This document shows, in pieces, positions 1 to 11,863 of a stretch of 64,000 nt of DNA. How positions within the stretch are numbered: the stretch's first letter is position 1; the number at the start of each line of letters is the position of its first letter. A program made the translations under genes and the position numbers. The notes beneath the pieces were generated by a model. The model was given only the letters and a program-made list of their open reading frames with translations, searched no databases and had not been told where the DNA came from. Origin of the DNA: Balamuthia mandrillaris (Eukaryota > Discosea > Longamoebia > Balamuthiidae). The stretch is taken from assembly GCA_031835245.1 (NCBI GenBank), contig JAVKOQ010000276.1, forward strand, positions 1 through 64,000, read 5' to 3'.

Positions 1-1574
1 AGACGATATGAAGCAGATGATGAATAATATGTGGAAGATGATGAAGATGAAACAGAAGCGAATGAGAGCTGTTGATCGATCCACCGAGAGAGGTCATCAA
101 TAGAAGCCCCACTGTCGTTTTGTTGTCGTTGGAAGAAGACATCGAGTGGCATGTCTACTTGGAATGCTTCGTTGAGCTGTTGAACGACTTGTACAGCGGA
201 GAGAGAGTCTCCTCCCAAGCTTGAAAAGTCTCCCTCTTCTGCAACTTCTTCGCCTCCGTTTAAACCTGGCAACACTTGTTTCAACACTTGAAAGACTTTC
301 GCTTTGGTCGTGGAACGATCTACTTCCAACTCAAGGTAGGCACTCTCTATCTCTTTCCTTAATCGAAATAAAATTGAGTAAGTATGGAGCAAGAAAGAGG
401 AAGAATGTAGAAAACGTACTTGTAATGCTGTGCGATCGCTCGCCGACAAACTTTGTTAGTGGGAGTCATAAGGCCATTATCAGCATTCCACCCACAAGCG
501 TCAAGAATTACTCCACGGGGCACTTCGTACGCCGCCAAATCGTCTTTGTGATGAGCTGCAATTCGACCAAAGTCCTTCATCACAGCCCTCTTCAACTGTA
601 CATTCTGACAAAGTGCATCCCAACTCTCATCATCTTCCTCTTCTTCTCTTTCTTTCTGCTTCTCGATTTGTTTGTTCTGTAGTAGCCATTCCTTCGCCAC
701 TGTCTTGTTGATAACACAAATGGCGATGAGACAGTCTTTGAGGCTGTCTCCCCAAATGCAGAGTTGGTCCAGGAAAGGGCTCTCCAGGAAGATAGTTTCG
801 AGTCGCTCTGGAGCGACGTACTCTCCTTGTGCTAGCTTGAAGAAATTCTTCTTTCGGTCGATGATGTGTAACTTGCCGTCAATGAGAGTTCCGATATCGC
901 CTTTGTTTACATTGGGGTAAGTGGAAGAATCTTAAAAAAATGAAGAGGGTAGAGAAAGAAGAAAGAGGTACCGGTGCAAAACCATCCATCTTTAATGGCC
1001 TTTTCTGTTTCTTCTGGGTTATTATAGTAACCAGGAATGACCATGTCTGATTTCTGATTAGCAAACAAAAATAAGCAAACTTTCAAATATTAGGAAGAGA
1101 AGAAGAAGAAGAAGAAGAAGAAGAAGAAGAAGAAGAAGAAGAAGAACAAGAAGAAGAAGAACAAGAAGAACAAGAATTCAGTAGAAAGAAGAAGAAGAAG
1201 AACAGAAACATACCACATAAATCTCGCCACGAGGATAGGGAAGATCAGTGCTAAAATATTGCATCTCAGGTACGTCCACCAGCTTGACTTGCACGTTTTC
1301 ATGCACGTACGTCTCTGTGCAAATGGAGCCGCACTCCGTGGCGCCATAACCATCATACACGGTACAGCAGAAGCAACGAGCCAGCCATGCTTTGACAGCC
1401 TCGCTAGAGGGAGCTCCACCAGTGACCAGCATCGCGGTTCGTCCACCAAAAGCACCTTCAAAGCGGCGTAACGTTTCTTCTTCAACTTGTGCCAACTGTT
1501 GGATGGAGAAGAGCGAAGAAGAGCGAAAGGAGAGCAGAGAGAGAGAGGGAGAGAGAGATAGGGGAGGAGGGAGG

Positions 1575-1619
<45 letters not shown>

Positions 1620-1688
1620 GAGGAGAAAAAGGAATTGCACAAAGAAAATGACAATGAAAGCAAAGAAATAGTGAAAAAGGTCAACATT

Positions 1689-1725
<37 letters not shown>

Positions 1726-3501
1726 TACGGGTTTCTTCGGGTCAAGGGCGTGTCTTTTAGCAACTGCTTCTTTAAAGTCAGAATAGAGCTTATTATACAG
1801 CCTTGAGGAAAAAACAAAAAAAAAAAGCTTTAGAAGGAGAAGAGAAATGTGTTGCAAAGAGAGACGTAGAAGAAGAGGAAACAAAGTTGGATAGAAACCT
1901 CGGCACGGCTGACACCAAAGTTGGTCTCAACTTTCTGAAGCTGTCAAAGAGAGTGTCCATCTCTTCTCCAAAAATGCCAACTCTTCCTCCCAGCACCAAT
2001 GACTGCATCACGTTCGTTCGTTCTGTGTGCGCCAAAGGAGAGAAGGAGAGCACGACGTAAGGATCAGGATAGGTGTACTGCACGTTGATGTCGCTGTTGA
2101 GAATAAAGTCAGTGATGATGGCTCCTTTGGGAACTCCAGTCGAGCCGCTTGTATAACACAATGTTACAATGTCATCCGGCTTCACCGAGTCAAAAGGGGG
2201 CATCGGGACAGGGTTCTTCTCTCCAGCGTCGAAAAGTTCTTTCATGGAAACAAGTTTTAGAGTTGAGGAGGAGGACTGAAGAAGAGTTTGAGCTCCTTCT
2301 TCTATCCCGTCTTCCATTTGGATGAGATAAAGAAGGGAAGGGCAGTTGGAGGATGATGCTTGGATGAACTTGGGAAGCAGTTCTTTGCTGCAGATAACGC
2401 CTTTGATCTGTGCGTTGTTGATGATATGCTTGATACTATTCGAATCTGTAAAGAAAGAAAGAAAGGTGTTATTGAAGAATGAAGACAAAGACGATAAGGA
2501 GAAGAAGAAGAAGAAGAAGAAGAACAAGAAGAAGAACAAGAACAAGAAGAAGAACAAGAAGAAGAAGAACAAGAAGAAGAAGAAGCAGAACAAGAACAAG
2601 AAGAAGAAGAAGAAGAAGAACAAGAAGAAGATGAAGAACCAATGGTAGTGTGGATGGGAATTGGTATAAAATGATAGAGAAGGCAAGCATAGTCGGCTAT
2701 ATACCACTCTAAACGATTGCGAGCACATATGCCTATAAAGTCTCCCTCCACAGAATGTCAGCAAGGAGACAAGACCAAAGCAAGCAAGAAATGAAGAACG
2801 AGAAAGGAGGTACTGGTTGAAAGATAGAATGAAGGCCAGACGCAAACGTGCAGCTGCGAGTGAAGACCTCATCGTAGGTGACCCACTGGAAGTCGCCATA
2901 GCTGCCATCCTGAAGCCGTTCCCTCGTTCCAAAGCATGGCCTATGCAGATACCTCTTCCACAGGTTTCTAGTTATTTTTGTTTGTTTGGGTTAACGCAAT
3001 AAAAGAACGAAAAAAAATGACAAAATGAAAAAAAAAATGAAAAAAGAGAAAGTCGGGCATACGTGAGGGTGTGAGCAGAGGTGCTGCCTTGGACCGGTTC
3101 TGCATTTCCCATCTCAGCTGTTATTTTGGTTTTTCTTTTTTGATGAGAAAAACAGAAAGGAAGAAACAAAAGAAATGAAAACGATGAGAAAGGAAGGCAA
3201 ACGAACGGGTTTCTAAAAACATTGGAAACGGATGTTTTCCTTTCTGGTAGCAACTCTCGCACAAGTCAAAGTCAGGAACTTCGAAGGATTTGTATCGCTT
3301 GTCGGGTTCTATTTCGTGGTGGCATTCGTCGCAGATCCAAGCGATTGCATATTTGGTGTCAGGGATGAGGAACAAGCTTCCAACGGTGGCACCTTCGCCT
3401 TCCTGTTGTGGAGCGGTGGCGGTGTTGCTGTTGGCATGGCTTCCATCCGAAGAGGCTCTCAAGGGTTTCACTTTCTCCTGCGATGCGCGCAAGAACGACA
3501 T
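1..3501 (-). CDS. ZZ zinc finger - acyl-adenylating (AMP-binding) - acyl carrier fusion enzyme, 3' part cut by window edge
   Basis: Multi-exon gene on the minus strand that starts at ATG 3501 and is still open at base 1. The N-terminus (about residues 45-90) holds a ZZ-type zinc finger: Cys pairs in CDECHHEIEPDKRYKSFEV and DFDLCESCYQKGKH. A long-chain acyl-CoA synthetase-like domain follows: RPCFGTRE, EGDFIGICARNRLEWYIADYAC, the ATP motif YTSGSTGVPKG (near 2130-2160), DGYGATECGS (near 1340-1370), then the hinge region LHIIDRKKNFFKLAQGEYV. After it comes a carrier-protein domain with the phosphopantetheine site FSSLGGDSLSAVQVV (about 185-230). The family activates a carboxylic acid as acyl-AMP. 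An attached carrier suggests the acyl group is held as a thioester and passed on, as in carboxylic acid reductases; any downstream domain lies outside the window. Introns at about 1090-1210, 1480-1760 and 2470-2645 carry pyrimidine repeats. The domain calls are firm; the overall reaction is inferred. Confidence 0.85.
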
Positions 3502-3862
3502 CTTTGACTCTTTCCCGTTTTCTCTGTCATATTAATATTGTCGACACAATATTATTTGTCGACATTATAATATTCGCCGACAAACGACCTGCATCGATAA
3601 TTATCTTTCACCTATCGAAAAAATTGAAATAGCGAGGGAGTCGACGAATATTGTGTCGGCATAAAAGAAAAAAGTTGCGGAAGAAGAAAAGAGGAGGAAG
3701 AGGGACAAGAAGAAGCCGAGTGGACTTTTGCGACGCATTTGTCTGTTGAACTGTTCCTCTTCTGGGTCGTTATTACCACTACCGCTCCAGCGTGCTTAAC
3801 AACATTCTTGGATCGTGCGTGCATCAGCATAAACAAAAAGTTTTTGTATTAGCACTCATCAA
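3502..3862. promoter_or_regulatory. Divergent promoter region with three GTCGAC palindromes
   Basis: This 361-bp gap lies between two divergent start codons (3501 minus, 3863 plus). GTCGAC occurs at 3540-3545, 3558-3563 and 3640-3645, and the half-site forms GCCGACA and TGTCGGC also occur. They are interleaved with AATATT stretches. No gene is seen here. The same palindrome recurs upstream of other genes in the window, so a promoter role is inferred. Confidence 0.5.
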
Positions 3863-4938
3863 ATGACACATCGGGAAGAGCGAAATCAAGATGCAACGGT
3901 GTACTGCGGCGAGTTGGATGCTCGTGTTACAGAGTCACTCCTGTGGGAACTCATGCTACAAGCTGGCCCTGTTGGTATGTTTTTGATCCTTTAACGCTTC
4001 TCCTCTCTTTTTCTTGATTGATTCATCTCACTTTGCTTCTTTCTTGTTCTTGTTCTTGTACTTGTACTCCTTGTTCTTGTTCTTGTTCTTCTTCTTCTTC
4101 TTCTTCTTCTTCTTCTTCTTGTTCTTCTTCTTCTTCTTCTTCTTCACAAAGTGAACGTGTACATACCGAAAGACAAACTGACCAGCACACACATGGGCTA
4201 CGGCTTTGTGGAGTTCAGCTCCGAGGAGGACGCCGAGTACGCCATCAAGATCATGAACATGATCAAGCTCTACGGCAAGCCCATCCGCGTGAACAAGGCC
4301 CGCAAGGAGGGCCGCGACCTCGACGACGTCGGCGCCAACCTCTTCATCGGCAACCTCGACCCGGAGGTCGACGAGAAGCTGCTCTACGACACCTTTAACG
4401 CCTTTGGCGTCATCATCTCCACCCCCAAGATCATGAGGGACCCCGAGACGGGAGAGAGCCGCGGCTTTGGCTTCGTTAGCTTTGCGGACTTTGCCTCGTC
4501 GGACGCCGCCATCGAGGCCATGAACAACCAGTTTGTGTGCAACCGGCCCATCACTGTGACCTACGCCATCAAGAAGGACAGCAAGACCGGGGAGCGTCAT
4601 GGCAGCGCCACTGGTATCGCTCTCATTCCTTTGTTGTTGCTTGTTTCTTTCTTTATTTTGTTTTGTTTTTTGTACATTTTCTCACTTCATATGTTTCTCT
4701 TTTGAATTATACAGAACGTTTATTGGCAGCCAACAATCCGCTTCGCTTTTCCAGCAATCGCCCACACACACTGTTTGGCACAGGGCCAGCCGCGGGCATG
4801 GGAATGGGCATGGGTATGGGCATGGGAATGCCTCCTGGCGTTCCACCTACCGGCGGTGTACCTCCGTTTCGTCCACCGACAGCAGCTCCAATGATGGGCA
4901 TGCCTCCCCCTCCCTTTATGCCTGGCATGATGGGTATA

Positions 4939-4985
<47 letters not shown>

Positions 4986-5248
4986 AACTCCCATCTTAGT
5001 TCTCTTTCTCTTTAACCTCCTTTCATTAACTCTCTTGTCTGTCAACAAACAAAAACTATCCATAAGGACAAGGAGGAATGCCGCCACCGCCACACATGGT
5101 GTTTGGGCGCGGTGTACCTTTTGGGGGGATGCCGCCACCCCCTCATGGAGGAGCACCGTTCCAACCTCCCTCCTATCCGCCACCTCCTCACATGCACATG
5201 ATGATGCCGCCTCCTCAACAACAACACAATTCTGCTTCATCTTCATAA
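3863..5248 (+). CDS. SF3B4: Splicing factor 3B subunit 4 (SF3B4/SAP49), two RRMs plus Pro/Met/Gly-rich tail
   Basis: Component of the U2 snRNP SF3b complex that contacts pre-mRNA near the branch point. Exon 1 (3863-3974) encodes [20 protein letters not shown] and the start of RRM1. Exon 2 starts at 4152 and completes RRM1 ([18 protein letters not shown]) and RRM2 ([36 protein letters not shown]). Two further exons encode the family's low-complexity tail, with repeated Gly-Met, PPP and MMG runs, ending at tandem TAA stops. Exon 2 is clearly more GC-rich than its surroundings. Intron 1 contains a TTC/TTG array, and the intron after MPGMMG begins with a (CT)n tract a few bases from the donor. 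The short RRM pair and proline-rich C-terminus match the SF3B4 family closely. Confidence 0.95.
4076..4146 (+). repeat. TTC/TTG microsatellite in SF3B4 intron 1
   Basis: Array of TTCTTG and TTC units on the sense strand, ending just before the 3' splice site at 4151. Confidence 0.9.
4941..4984 (+). repeat. (CT)n microsatellite next to an SF3B4 5' splice site
   Basis: About 20 CT units that begin within roughly ten bases of the donor after the MPGMMG codons. Confidence 0.9.
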
Positions 5249-5421
5249 TAATCAAGCTATTTATCCAACCTTTTTTTTTCTCTTTGTCTATCTTTGCGTT
5301 CTTCAAAAATAGCTATTTTTTTATTTTTGTTTTTATTTTATTTTTGGTTTAATTAATTACAAAGTTTATTATACAAAATAACAGACAACAGTGGAAGTTT
5401 CGACCGAAAGAAGCGAAGAAG

Positions 5422-8400
5422 ATGGCAAGCACGGAAAGCCCCTCCGTCCCTCCTTCCGCCAACGAACAATTTTCTACCGACGAGGGCGAGGAATTGTCTC
5501 CTCTGAAGCGCACCATCGCGCAACGCCAACTCCAAAAAAGGGGCTCTCGTCGAACCATTCGGCCTTTTTCCAAAAATTCTTCTCTCGACGAACTCTTGTC
5601 CTCCGCTTCCTCTTCTTCATCCTCTTCGCCAACTATAGACAGAAGCAAGTGGAAGGTTAAGGCGTTTCGCAACAATCCGGAATTAAACAACCTTCGCGAG
5701 CGGTTGAATCCGCTTTCGCGGGCTGTTTCCTTCGCGAGAACCTACAACGACACCACTCTGCAACAGCTTTTGAACGATTCGAAAGAGGAGAACCAATCTT
5801 TCTCGGGAGGCCTTTCGGCAACTTTGTTGCAGGAGTCTTCTGTGTTGGACCCGGAAAAGGTTTTGTTGCTCATTCATCAGCACCTCAAGTATGCTGGACT
5901 TAAACAGGCCGCTCGCGTTTTGGAGAAGGAGAGACCTCATCTTCGACGTATATGTTCCTCTCTCTTGCTTAACTTTCTTTCTTTGTCCTTTCTTGTCGCT
6001 TCGTTTTTCATGAACTAACGCTTTTTGTTTGAAAATAAAAGCTGCTGAGAATCAAGGCACAGATGATGAAAGCAGACTTCAAAGTTTGTTGAAGCTCGCA
6101 ATGAAAGATGCGGAACGCGTCTGGGATCTTTCCATCAGTAATTCTTCTTTTACCCTTTCTCTTCTCTTTCTTTCTTTCTTTCTTTCTTGTCGTTTCTTTC
6201 TTGTCGTTTCTTTCTTGTCGTTTCTTTCTTGTCGTTTCTTTCTTGTCGTTTCTTTCTTTCTTTCTCTCTTCTTGTTTTTTCTGTTTTTTTTTTCTGTCTC
6301 ACTCCTCTTCTTTTATTTTTTGTCGAATTGGAGACGAAAGAGCTCAAATGGGACAGTTGGATGATGAATTGGAAGAACATCTAAACGATTTAGAAATGTT
6401 AGAAGAAGGTAACACTCTTTATTTATTTTTTTTTGAACAAATTAACTGTTCGTTTACTTACTTAGTTCTCTGGATGGTTTCTGGTGATGTTTAAAACAAA
6501 ATAACAGAAATATTCCAAAAGGGGACGAACATGTGGCAAACAAACGACACAGGACCGCTGAAAGCAGAAAACGAGCTCGGCATACAAGCTGCCTCTCTCA
6601 ACAAGCTCGTCGAGACTCTAACCTCCGAAAAACATGCCGGTACTTTCTTCGTTCGCATTCCTCTTTAGGCCTGCCTTATTTATTCTTACTTCTTTGCTTC
6701 TTTCTCCTAACCAAACGAAAAATAGACCAATCCTTCATAAAGACTTTCTTGATGACCTATCGAACTTTTACCACACCCGAAAAGCTTCTCATGAAACTTA
6801 TTGAACGGTACAAAGTCCCCATTGACCAGAAGCCGAAAGACATGGACCTTGAGAAATGGAATATGCACGTTTCTTCCATCCGACTGCGTGTTTGTAGAGT
6901 TCTCAAGAAATGGGTAAGCAATCTCTTGTCATCATTTTCTATTCCTTAACTGTACTTGTTTCTCTTTCGCTGTTGTTCCTCTTCCACTTGCCCTTTTTCT
7001 TTCATTTTTTAAATGTTTTTTCCTCCTTTACAATATTATGATGCATGTATTGCATAGGTGGACGAATATCTGGAAGATGAACTCCATAGTCTACGTTTCA
7101 TCAAAGCCCTTCTCGACTTTTTAGAAACGCTGAAAAGAGACGAACAAGTTTTTGCCAAAATTGCCGCAAAGGTTCTGGAATCTTTGAACCGTCAGGTTAG
7201 CGTTTCTTTCTAGTCGATTCTTTCTTTCCTGTTGTTTAATATTCTTTATTGGCAAAATGTATTCTATCAAACAAAAACAAAAATAGCTTACAAGCAACGA
7301 GCCACCGAAAAAGAAGATCTTTCCGGAACCACCACCAGAACCTAGAGTTCCTCGCAACGTCTTTTCTCCAAAGTTATCTCTGATGGACATTCACGACGAA
7401 GAACTAGCGCGACAACTCACTTTAGCCGAATTCCAAATATTCAGCTGCATAAAACCGAGAGAGCTTTTGAACCTTTCGTGGAGCAAACCGAAGCAACGCC
7501 ATCGTTCTCCGAACGTACTCAAGATGATCCGATACTTCAATGATGTTAGCACATGGGTCTATTCTTGCGTTGTCCAGTGCGATCGATTGAGGAACCGCGC
7601 CAGAATTATGCTCAAGTTTCTCAAATTAACTGAGGTTAGCTCTCTTTCTTCTTCATTATTCTTTACTCGTCATCCTCCTGCATTCTTTCTTATCTACAAC
7701 GAAACGGAACACAAACAAACACAAACAATAGAACTTGCATAAACTTAATAACTTTAATGGAATGATGGCTATAATGGCAGGATTGAACGCTTCGCCCATA
7801 TATCGGCTCAAGCATACCAAAGAAGAGGTCGGCAAAAGCAACTTCAACACTTTCAACCAACTGGAAAGTTTGATGGACAGCCGACAGTCCTTCAGGACTT
7901 ATCGTAACGCCCTACGAAACGTTAATCCCCCTTGCATTCCTTATTTGTATGTATCTCCTTCTTGCTGCTTCTTCTTGTTCTTGTTCTTGTTCTTGTTCTT
8001 GTTCTTGTTCTTGTTCTTGTTCTTCTTCTTCTTCTTCTTCTTCTTCTTCTTCTTCTTCTTCTCCTTCTCCTTCTTCTTCTGCTGCTTCTTCTTCTTTTCT
8101 TCTCGTTCCTCTTCTTCAAACAAAGAGCAAGTTCTGGTTGTTTTTCATCCACCCTAACCTCATTTTTCCAGAGGAGTCTATTTAACGGATCTGACGTTCA
8201 TAGAGGACGGCAACCCGGACTATGTCGACGATCTCATCAACTTCTCCAAAAGACGAATGGTCTACGATGTCATCAGCAAGATCCAACAGTTTCAGCAGCT
8301 GCCCTACAACTTTCATCCCATACACCAGATCCAACATTACATCGCCAACTTTCCTCGTGTAGACGAGACCACTGCATGGACCCTCTCCAACCAACTCGAA

Positions 8401-8433
8401 CCCAAATCCGCTGCTCGCTCGGATATCCTTTAG
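5422..8433 (+). CDS. LisH domain Ras guanine-nucleotide exchange factor
   Basis: Activates Ras-family GTPases by nucleotide exchange. About nine exons: 5422-5947, about 6042-6137, 6332-6408, 6508-6638, 6725-6913, 7059-7195, 7288-7633, 7731-7949 and 8171-8433, giving about 660 residues. The Ser-rich N-terminus is followed by a LisH-like segment (VLLLIHQHLKYAGLKQAARV), acidic coiled-coil stretches, a RasGEF_N domain (SFIKTFLMTYRTFTTPEKLL) and the catalytic Cdc25 domain. The latter runs from LSLMDIHDEELARQLTLAEF through NFNGMMAIMAGLNASPIYRL to GVYLTDLTFIEDGNP. The combination of LisH and RasGEF is familiar from Dictyostelium RasGEFs and supports an amoebozoan host. A Ras-like GTPase is encoded at 53098, but no partnership can be read from sequence. 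The stop is TAG after SDIL. Confidence 0.92.
6174..6262 (+). repeat. Tandem 14-bp repeat in a RasGEF intron
   Basis: About five near-perfect copies of TTTCTTGTCGTTTC, flanked by TTTC units, on the sense strand just downstream of a donor site near 6138. Confidence 0.85.
7970..8098 (+). repeat. TTCTTG/TTC array in a RasGEF intron
   Basis: TTCTTG units grading into TTC units, beginning about 20 bases downstream of the donor near 7950, on the sense strand. Confidence 0.9.
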
Positions 8434-8534
8434 TGGTGGTTTTTTTTGTGATGCTTGCTTGTAACTTATACAAATATTTTTTAACAAAAAGAGAGACGTT
8501 CCCTGTCGGTCGTTCCCACATTTCTCTCACGCCC

Positions 8535-9490
8535 CTACCCTCTTTCTCTCTTCTTTGGAGGCCTGCTCAAAAGTTCTCTCTGGTATGACTCATGATGGCG
8601 GCACAACAGACCTTCATGCGGACTAAGTTCCGCTGCGGTGTGCTGTGAGGTGCTTTCCTGGGTTTGGACAGAGCGTGTGCTCGCTTCGTGGTACAAGGAC
8701 ACCGTTGGTGCGGGCAATTCTACAGGTTGTCTTCGCTCTTGCGCTTCGGCTAGGGACAGGGTTTGTGTAGATGTAGCAGTGTCATCTTCCCTTGCTGTGA
8801 GCTGCGTTTGATCCGCTTTTGATGACGATAGACGGTTTTCTGCACTATCCTCCAAGTCGCAGCAACCACAACCAAACGTGGGCAAAACAACACCAGCGGT
8901 CATCACAACCTGGCGCTCGAATGCAGGGCGATCTCGCGGTTTCTTGTCTTGTTTTCGGCCTCCAGCTTGGCTATGGCTTGCTTATTATCCTCTTCTTGCT
9001 TTGCTATTCTCCTCTGTCTGCCTTATATTCCTCCGTGTAACGGGTGAAATTGTAAAGCATTCCATTGAGGAGGAAAATAAGGCAGCCATTGCCAAGCAGG
9101 GGGAAGAAAACAAGACAAGAAAACGCGAAGCTCCTGGAAAAAGTCATTGAGAACCTGCAACAAGTCGTAGAAAAATTGCACTAGCACGCCGTCCTCCTCA
9201 ACCAACCGCAACACACATTCTCTGCTCTGTTCGAAGCTGTTGCTGACAAGTCACTTACAAAAAGTAGAGAAGATAGAAAGAAGACAAAAGTCAGAAAGAT
9301 GCAGAGAAGATAATACCAATGAGGTACACCGTACAACATAACCGCAGACAGAGATGAAGGGTTCAACGCAAAAACCGCGAACAGAGACGGCAAGTAGACA
9401 TACCTTTATGTCGAACCCAATGTGGCTGGGTTTTTGCGTTGCGGGCAGCATTTCTATTTCAGATTGAGCAAGGCGAACTACTATCACCAC
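8535..9490 (-). CDS. Uncertain spliced coiled-coil protein, no family recognised
   Basis: A possible minus-strand gene that I can only partly assemble. Open segments with plausible splice sites are: ATG at 9490 (MVIVVRLAQSEIEML, ending at an AAG|gtatgt donor near 9403); VLNDFFQELRVFLS (near 9110-9150); a charged helix AKQEEDNKQAIAKLEAENKT (near 8940-9010); and a Ser/Thr/Gln-rich tail from SAENRLSSSKADQTQ that stops at 8535. The helix looks like a coiled coil. No known domain is visible. The intron before the helix exon contains a near reverse complement of that exon, see the inverted repeat at 8925-9136. It could equally be a decayed gene copy or non-coding sequence. Confidence 0.3.
8925..9136. 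repeat. Imperfect inverted repeat, arms about 70 bp, loop about 67 bp
   Basis: The left arm at about 8925-8996 matches the reverse complement of about 9064-9136 at roughly 75-80 percent by eye. The core shared stretch is TTTCTTGTCTTGTTTTC. Read on opposite strands, both arms encode similar peptides: QAIAKLEAENKTRNRE on minus and AAIAKQGEENKTRKRE on plus. Confidence 0.75.
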
Positions 9491-9850
9491 TTGGTGCGTT
9501 CGCCTTTGCCTTCGCCTTCACGTTCGCGTCCCCGCCCGTCGTCCTTACGGCAGTAATTTTTTTTTTTTTTTGTTGCTTTGTTGGCCATGACGACATTGAT
9601 GTAAGGAAACAAGACACGGCGCCTCCTCAGTGCATCAGAAGCGACAACAAAGATATCCTGATTCTCTTTGCAGGGGGGCGAATGCAGATTCGAAGAAGGT
9701 GCCTCTGTGGTGTGTGTGTGTTTTTTGGCTTGATCACCACAAGTATTTATTGTTGCATACGTTTGAATGAAAAAAAAATTGTTTCTCTCTCTCTCTCTCT
9801 CTCCACAAATCCATTTTTTTGTTTTTGTTTTTTGTTGTTTCTTTTTTTTT
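9491..9850. other. Intergenic stretch, no gene seen
   Basis: Contains a poly-T run near 9550-9564, a short GT run near 9707-9722, and a (CT)n tract at about 9784-9803. No supported coding sequence is visible. Confidence 0.5.
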
Positions 9851-11679
9851 CTACACCCTAAACTCGTAGTTACCCGCTTTAGTGACATAACGAACCCATT
9901 TGATGGTCTCATAGTGGCTCTTCTCAAAGACTTTCAAGAAGCGGACGTGCAGCCCAGAGGCGGTGAACATCGGCACTTGGAACTGCATGGCGATGGGGGG
10001 CTTCGTTGTCTGCCTCTTCTCGAGGTTCACCGAGGAGATGAGCTTGACGGAGGTGCTGAGCGATGCTTCCGCTCCTCCTGGGAACCGTCTTATCCTGTTA
10101 TTATTTATTATTTGGTATAAGTTAAAAAAACACATTCCTTTATGAGCAAAAGAAAAAGGAAAGCGGGAGGGAGAAAGAGGTACCTCCAAAGAATGGCTTC
10201 TTGTTCAGGTCGGTATTTGGCTTTGCCAGCGGTGACCTGGATCTTGCAGGCAGCAGTGTTCTTGGGAACGGGGAGCTTGATCATGACGTTGGAGCCAAAG
10301 AGCTTTGGGCTAAAGTTGGCTTTGACGGTGATCTTGGCTTCCACTCTTGTTCGCCCAATTTCGTTGACAATTGGAATTATCTTGAACGGGAGGTGCAAAT
10401 TTTCAGTGATGCGGTATCTATGATACAGAATAAGTTGAGTTTGAGTAAAATCGAAAAGGAAGATACGAGGAAGGAAGCATACTTCATCAACTCAAAGACA
10501 CCATCAGGAGGAATAAAGCTGATGGTTCGGTCCGTGTCAAACTTGCCCAGCTTGACACATTGATGGAAAGTACAATCGTCCAGCTCAATTCCATCTGATC
10601 TCCTTTGAAATTTTTGTTTGTTCGTTCGAATGATAGAAAAGGGTTAATGACTTGAGAAGAAATAAGAAAAACAAAGCGACATACTTTCGTCTTGCATGGC
10701 CTCCCTGAGGACCACCGCCTTCTTTTGCCATCAAAAGTTTGTCGTTCAATCCGAATCTGCACTCGGGCATGCCTGACAGCAAACTCTTCATAATAACTTG
10801 GCCCGCTACATTCATGTTCAATATATTACCTTTGGGTAAGGGAGAGGAAGAGGGAGAGGAATGAGTAAACGAGTCCATCATTCAAAAAAGATGGAGAGAC
10901 ACAACAAGAAAAAGCAAAAGAGTAAGAGCAAGAGAGATGGAGTTTTGTAAACATACCTTTGGCAGACATAAGCAAGTTTACAGACTCAACAACGTCGATG
11001 AAGAGCTCATTTTTCCGATACTTGATGCCTGGTTCTCTCCAAGGGCAGGGGCCCGCACCGGTCACGCTCACTGTTATCTTTTGCAGCCTCTCTTCCTTCA
11101 CCTTATCAGCAGACTCTTTCTGTCTGGCCTTGCCTTGCGTAATGTAGAGCTTCAAAGCTTCCGTATCCGTTGTTTGGGGATAGCCATAGTCCAAGATTTC
11201 TGTCGTTTGATCTTATTTAGAAACAAGAAGAAGAATAAAGAAAATGGACAAGTAGAGAGAACAAGACGAAAAGGAGGAGAGAAAACGGGCAGAGTAGAAG
11301 AGAGCACGAGGTAACTGCAGAAGAAAAGGAGGGCAGAAGACACAAAAAAAAGACTCGAAAGAACATACCGTCTAACAGCTCATAGATGAGGACAAAGTTG
11401 TTGCGGATGGTCTCTTCCGTGACTTTGCCGTCAAAGTAGGCCCTGAAGACAGAGAGTATGTTCTTGAGCATCTCAAATACCAGGCAGCAGTTCACGTTCT
11501 GCTTGGTCACAGCCAAGACGTAGATCTCGCCATGACGAACGTGCAGGAGAAACGTGGAACCCAAGGTCTTGATGGGCGAACGCACTTCCTTCGCGTTGAG
11601 GACGTGCAAACGAAAGGCTTCTGCGATGCCTCGACTGTGCACGGTAAGAGAGAGAAAATTTAGAAGAGAAATGAAGGGA

Positions 11680-11716
<37 letters not shown>

Positions 11717-11863
11717 AGGGAAAAAAAAGAGGGTGAGAAACACAGGATGACGAGAACAGATGAAAGGAACAAAAAAGAAAGAACAAAACCTGATATCGTC
11801 ACGATAAACTCTGGAGATCAGAACGTCCCCTCTCGAGTTTAGAATGCAAATGCCGCTTATCAT
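9851..11863 (-). CDS. AP2M1: AP-2 clathrin adaptor mu subunit
   Basis: Medium subunit of the AP-2 adaptor, which selects YxxPhi-type cargo during clathrin endocytosis at the plasma membrane. About seven exons. The N-terminal longin-like domain starts [20 protein letters not shown] and contains [18 protein letters not shown] and [20 protein letters not shown]. After a charged linker comes the mu homology domain: [80 protein letters not shown]. It ends with [17 protein letters not shown]. The NELF/DVVES and SGMPEC signatures and the KWVRY terminus fit AP-2 mu rather than AP-1, AP-3 or AP-4. The length is close to the usual 430-440 residues. A (CT)n tract lies in intron 1 near the acceptor. Confidence 0.94.
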
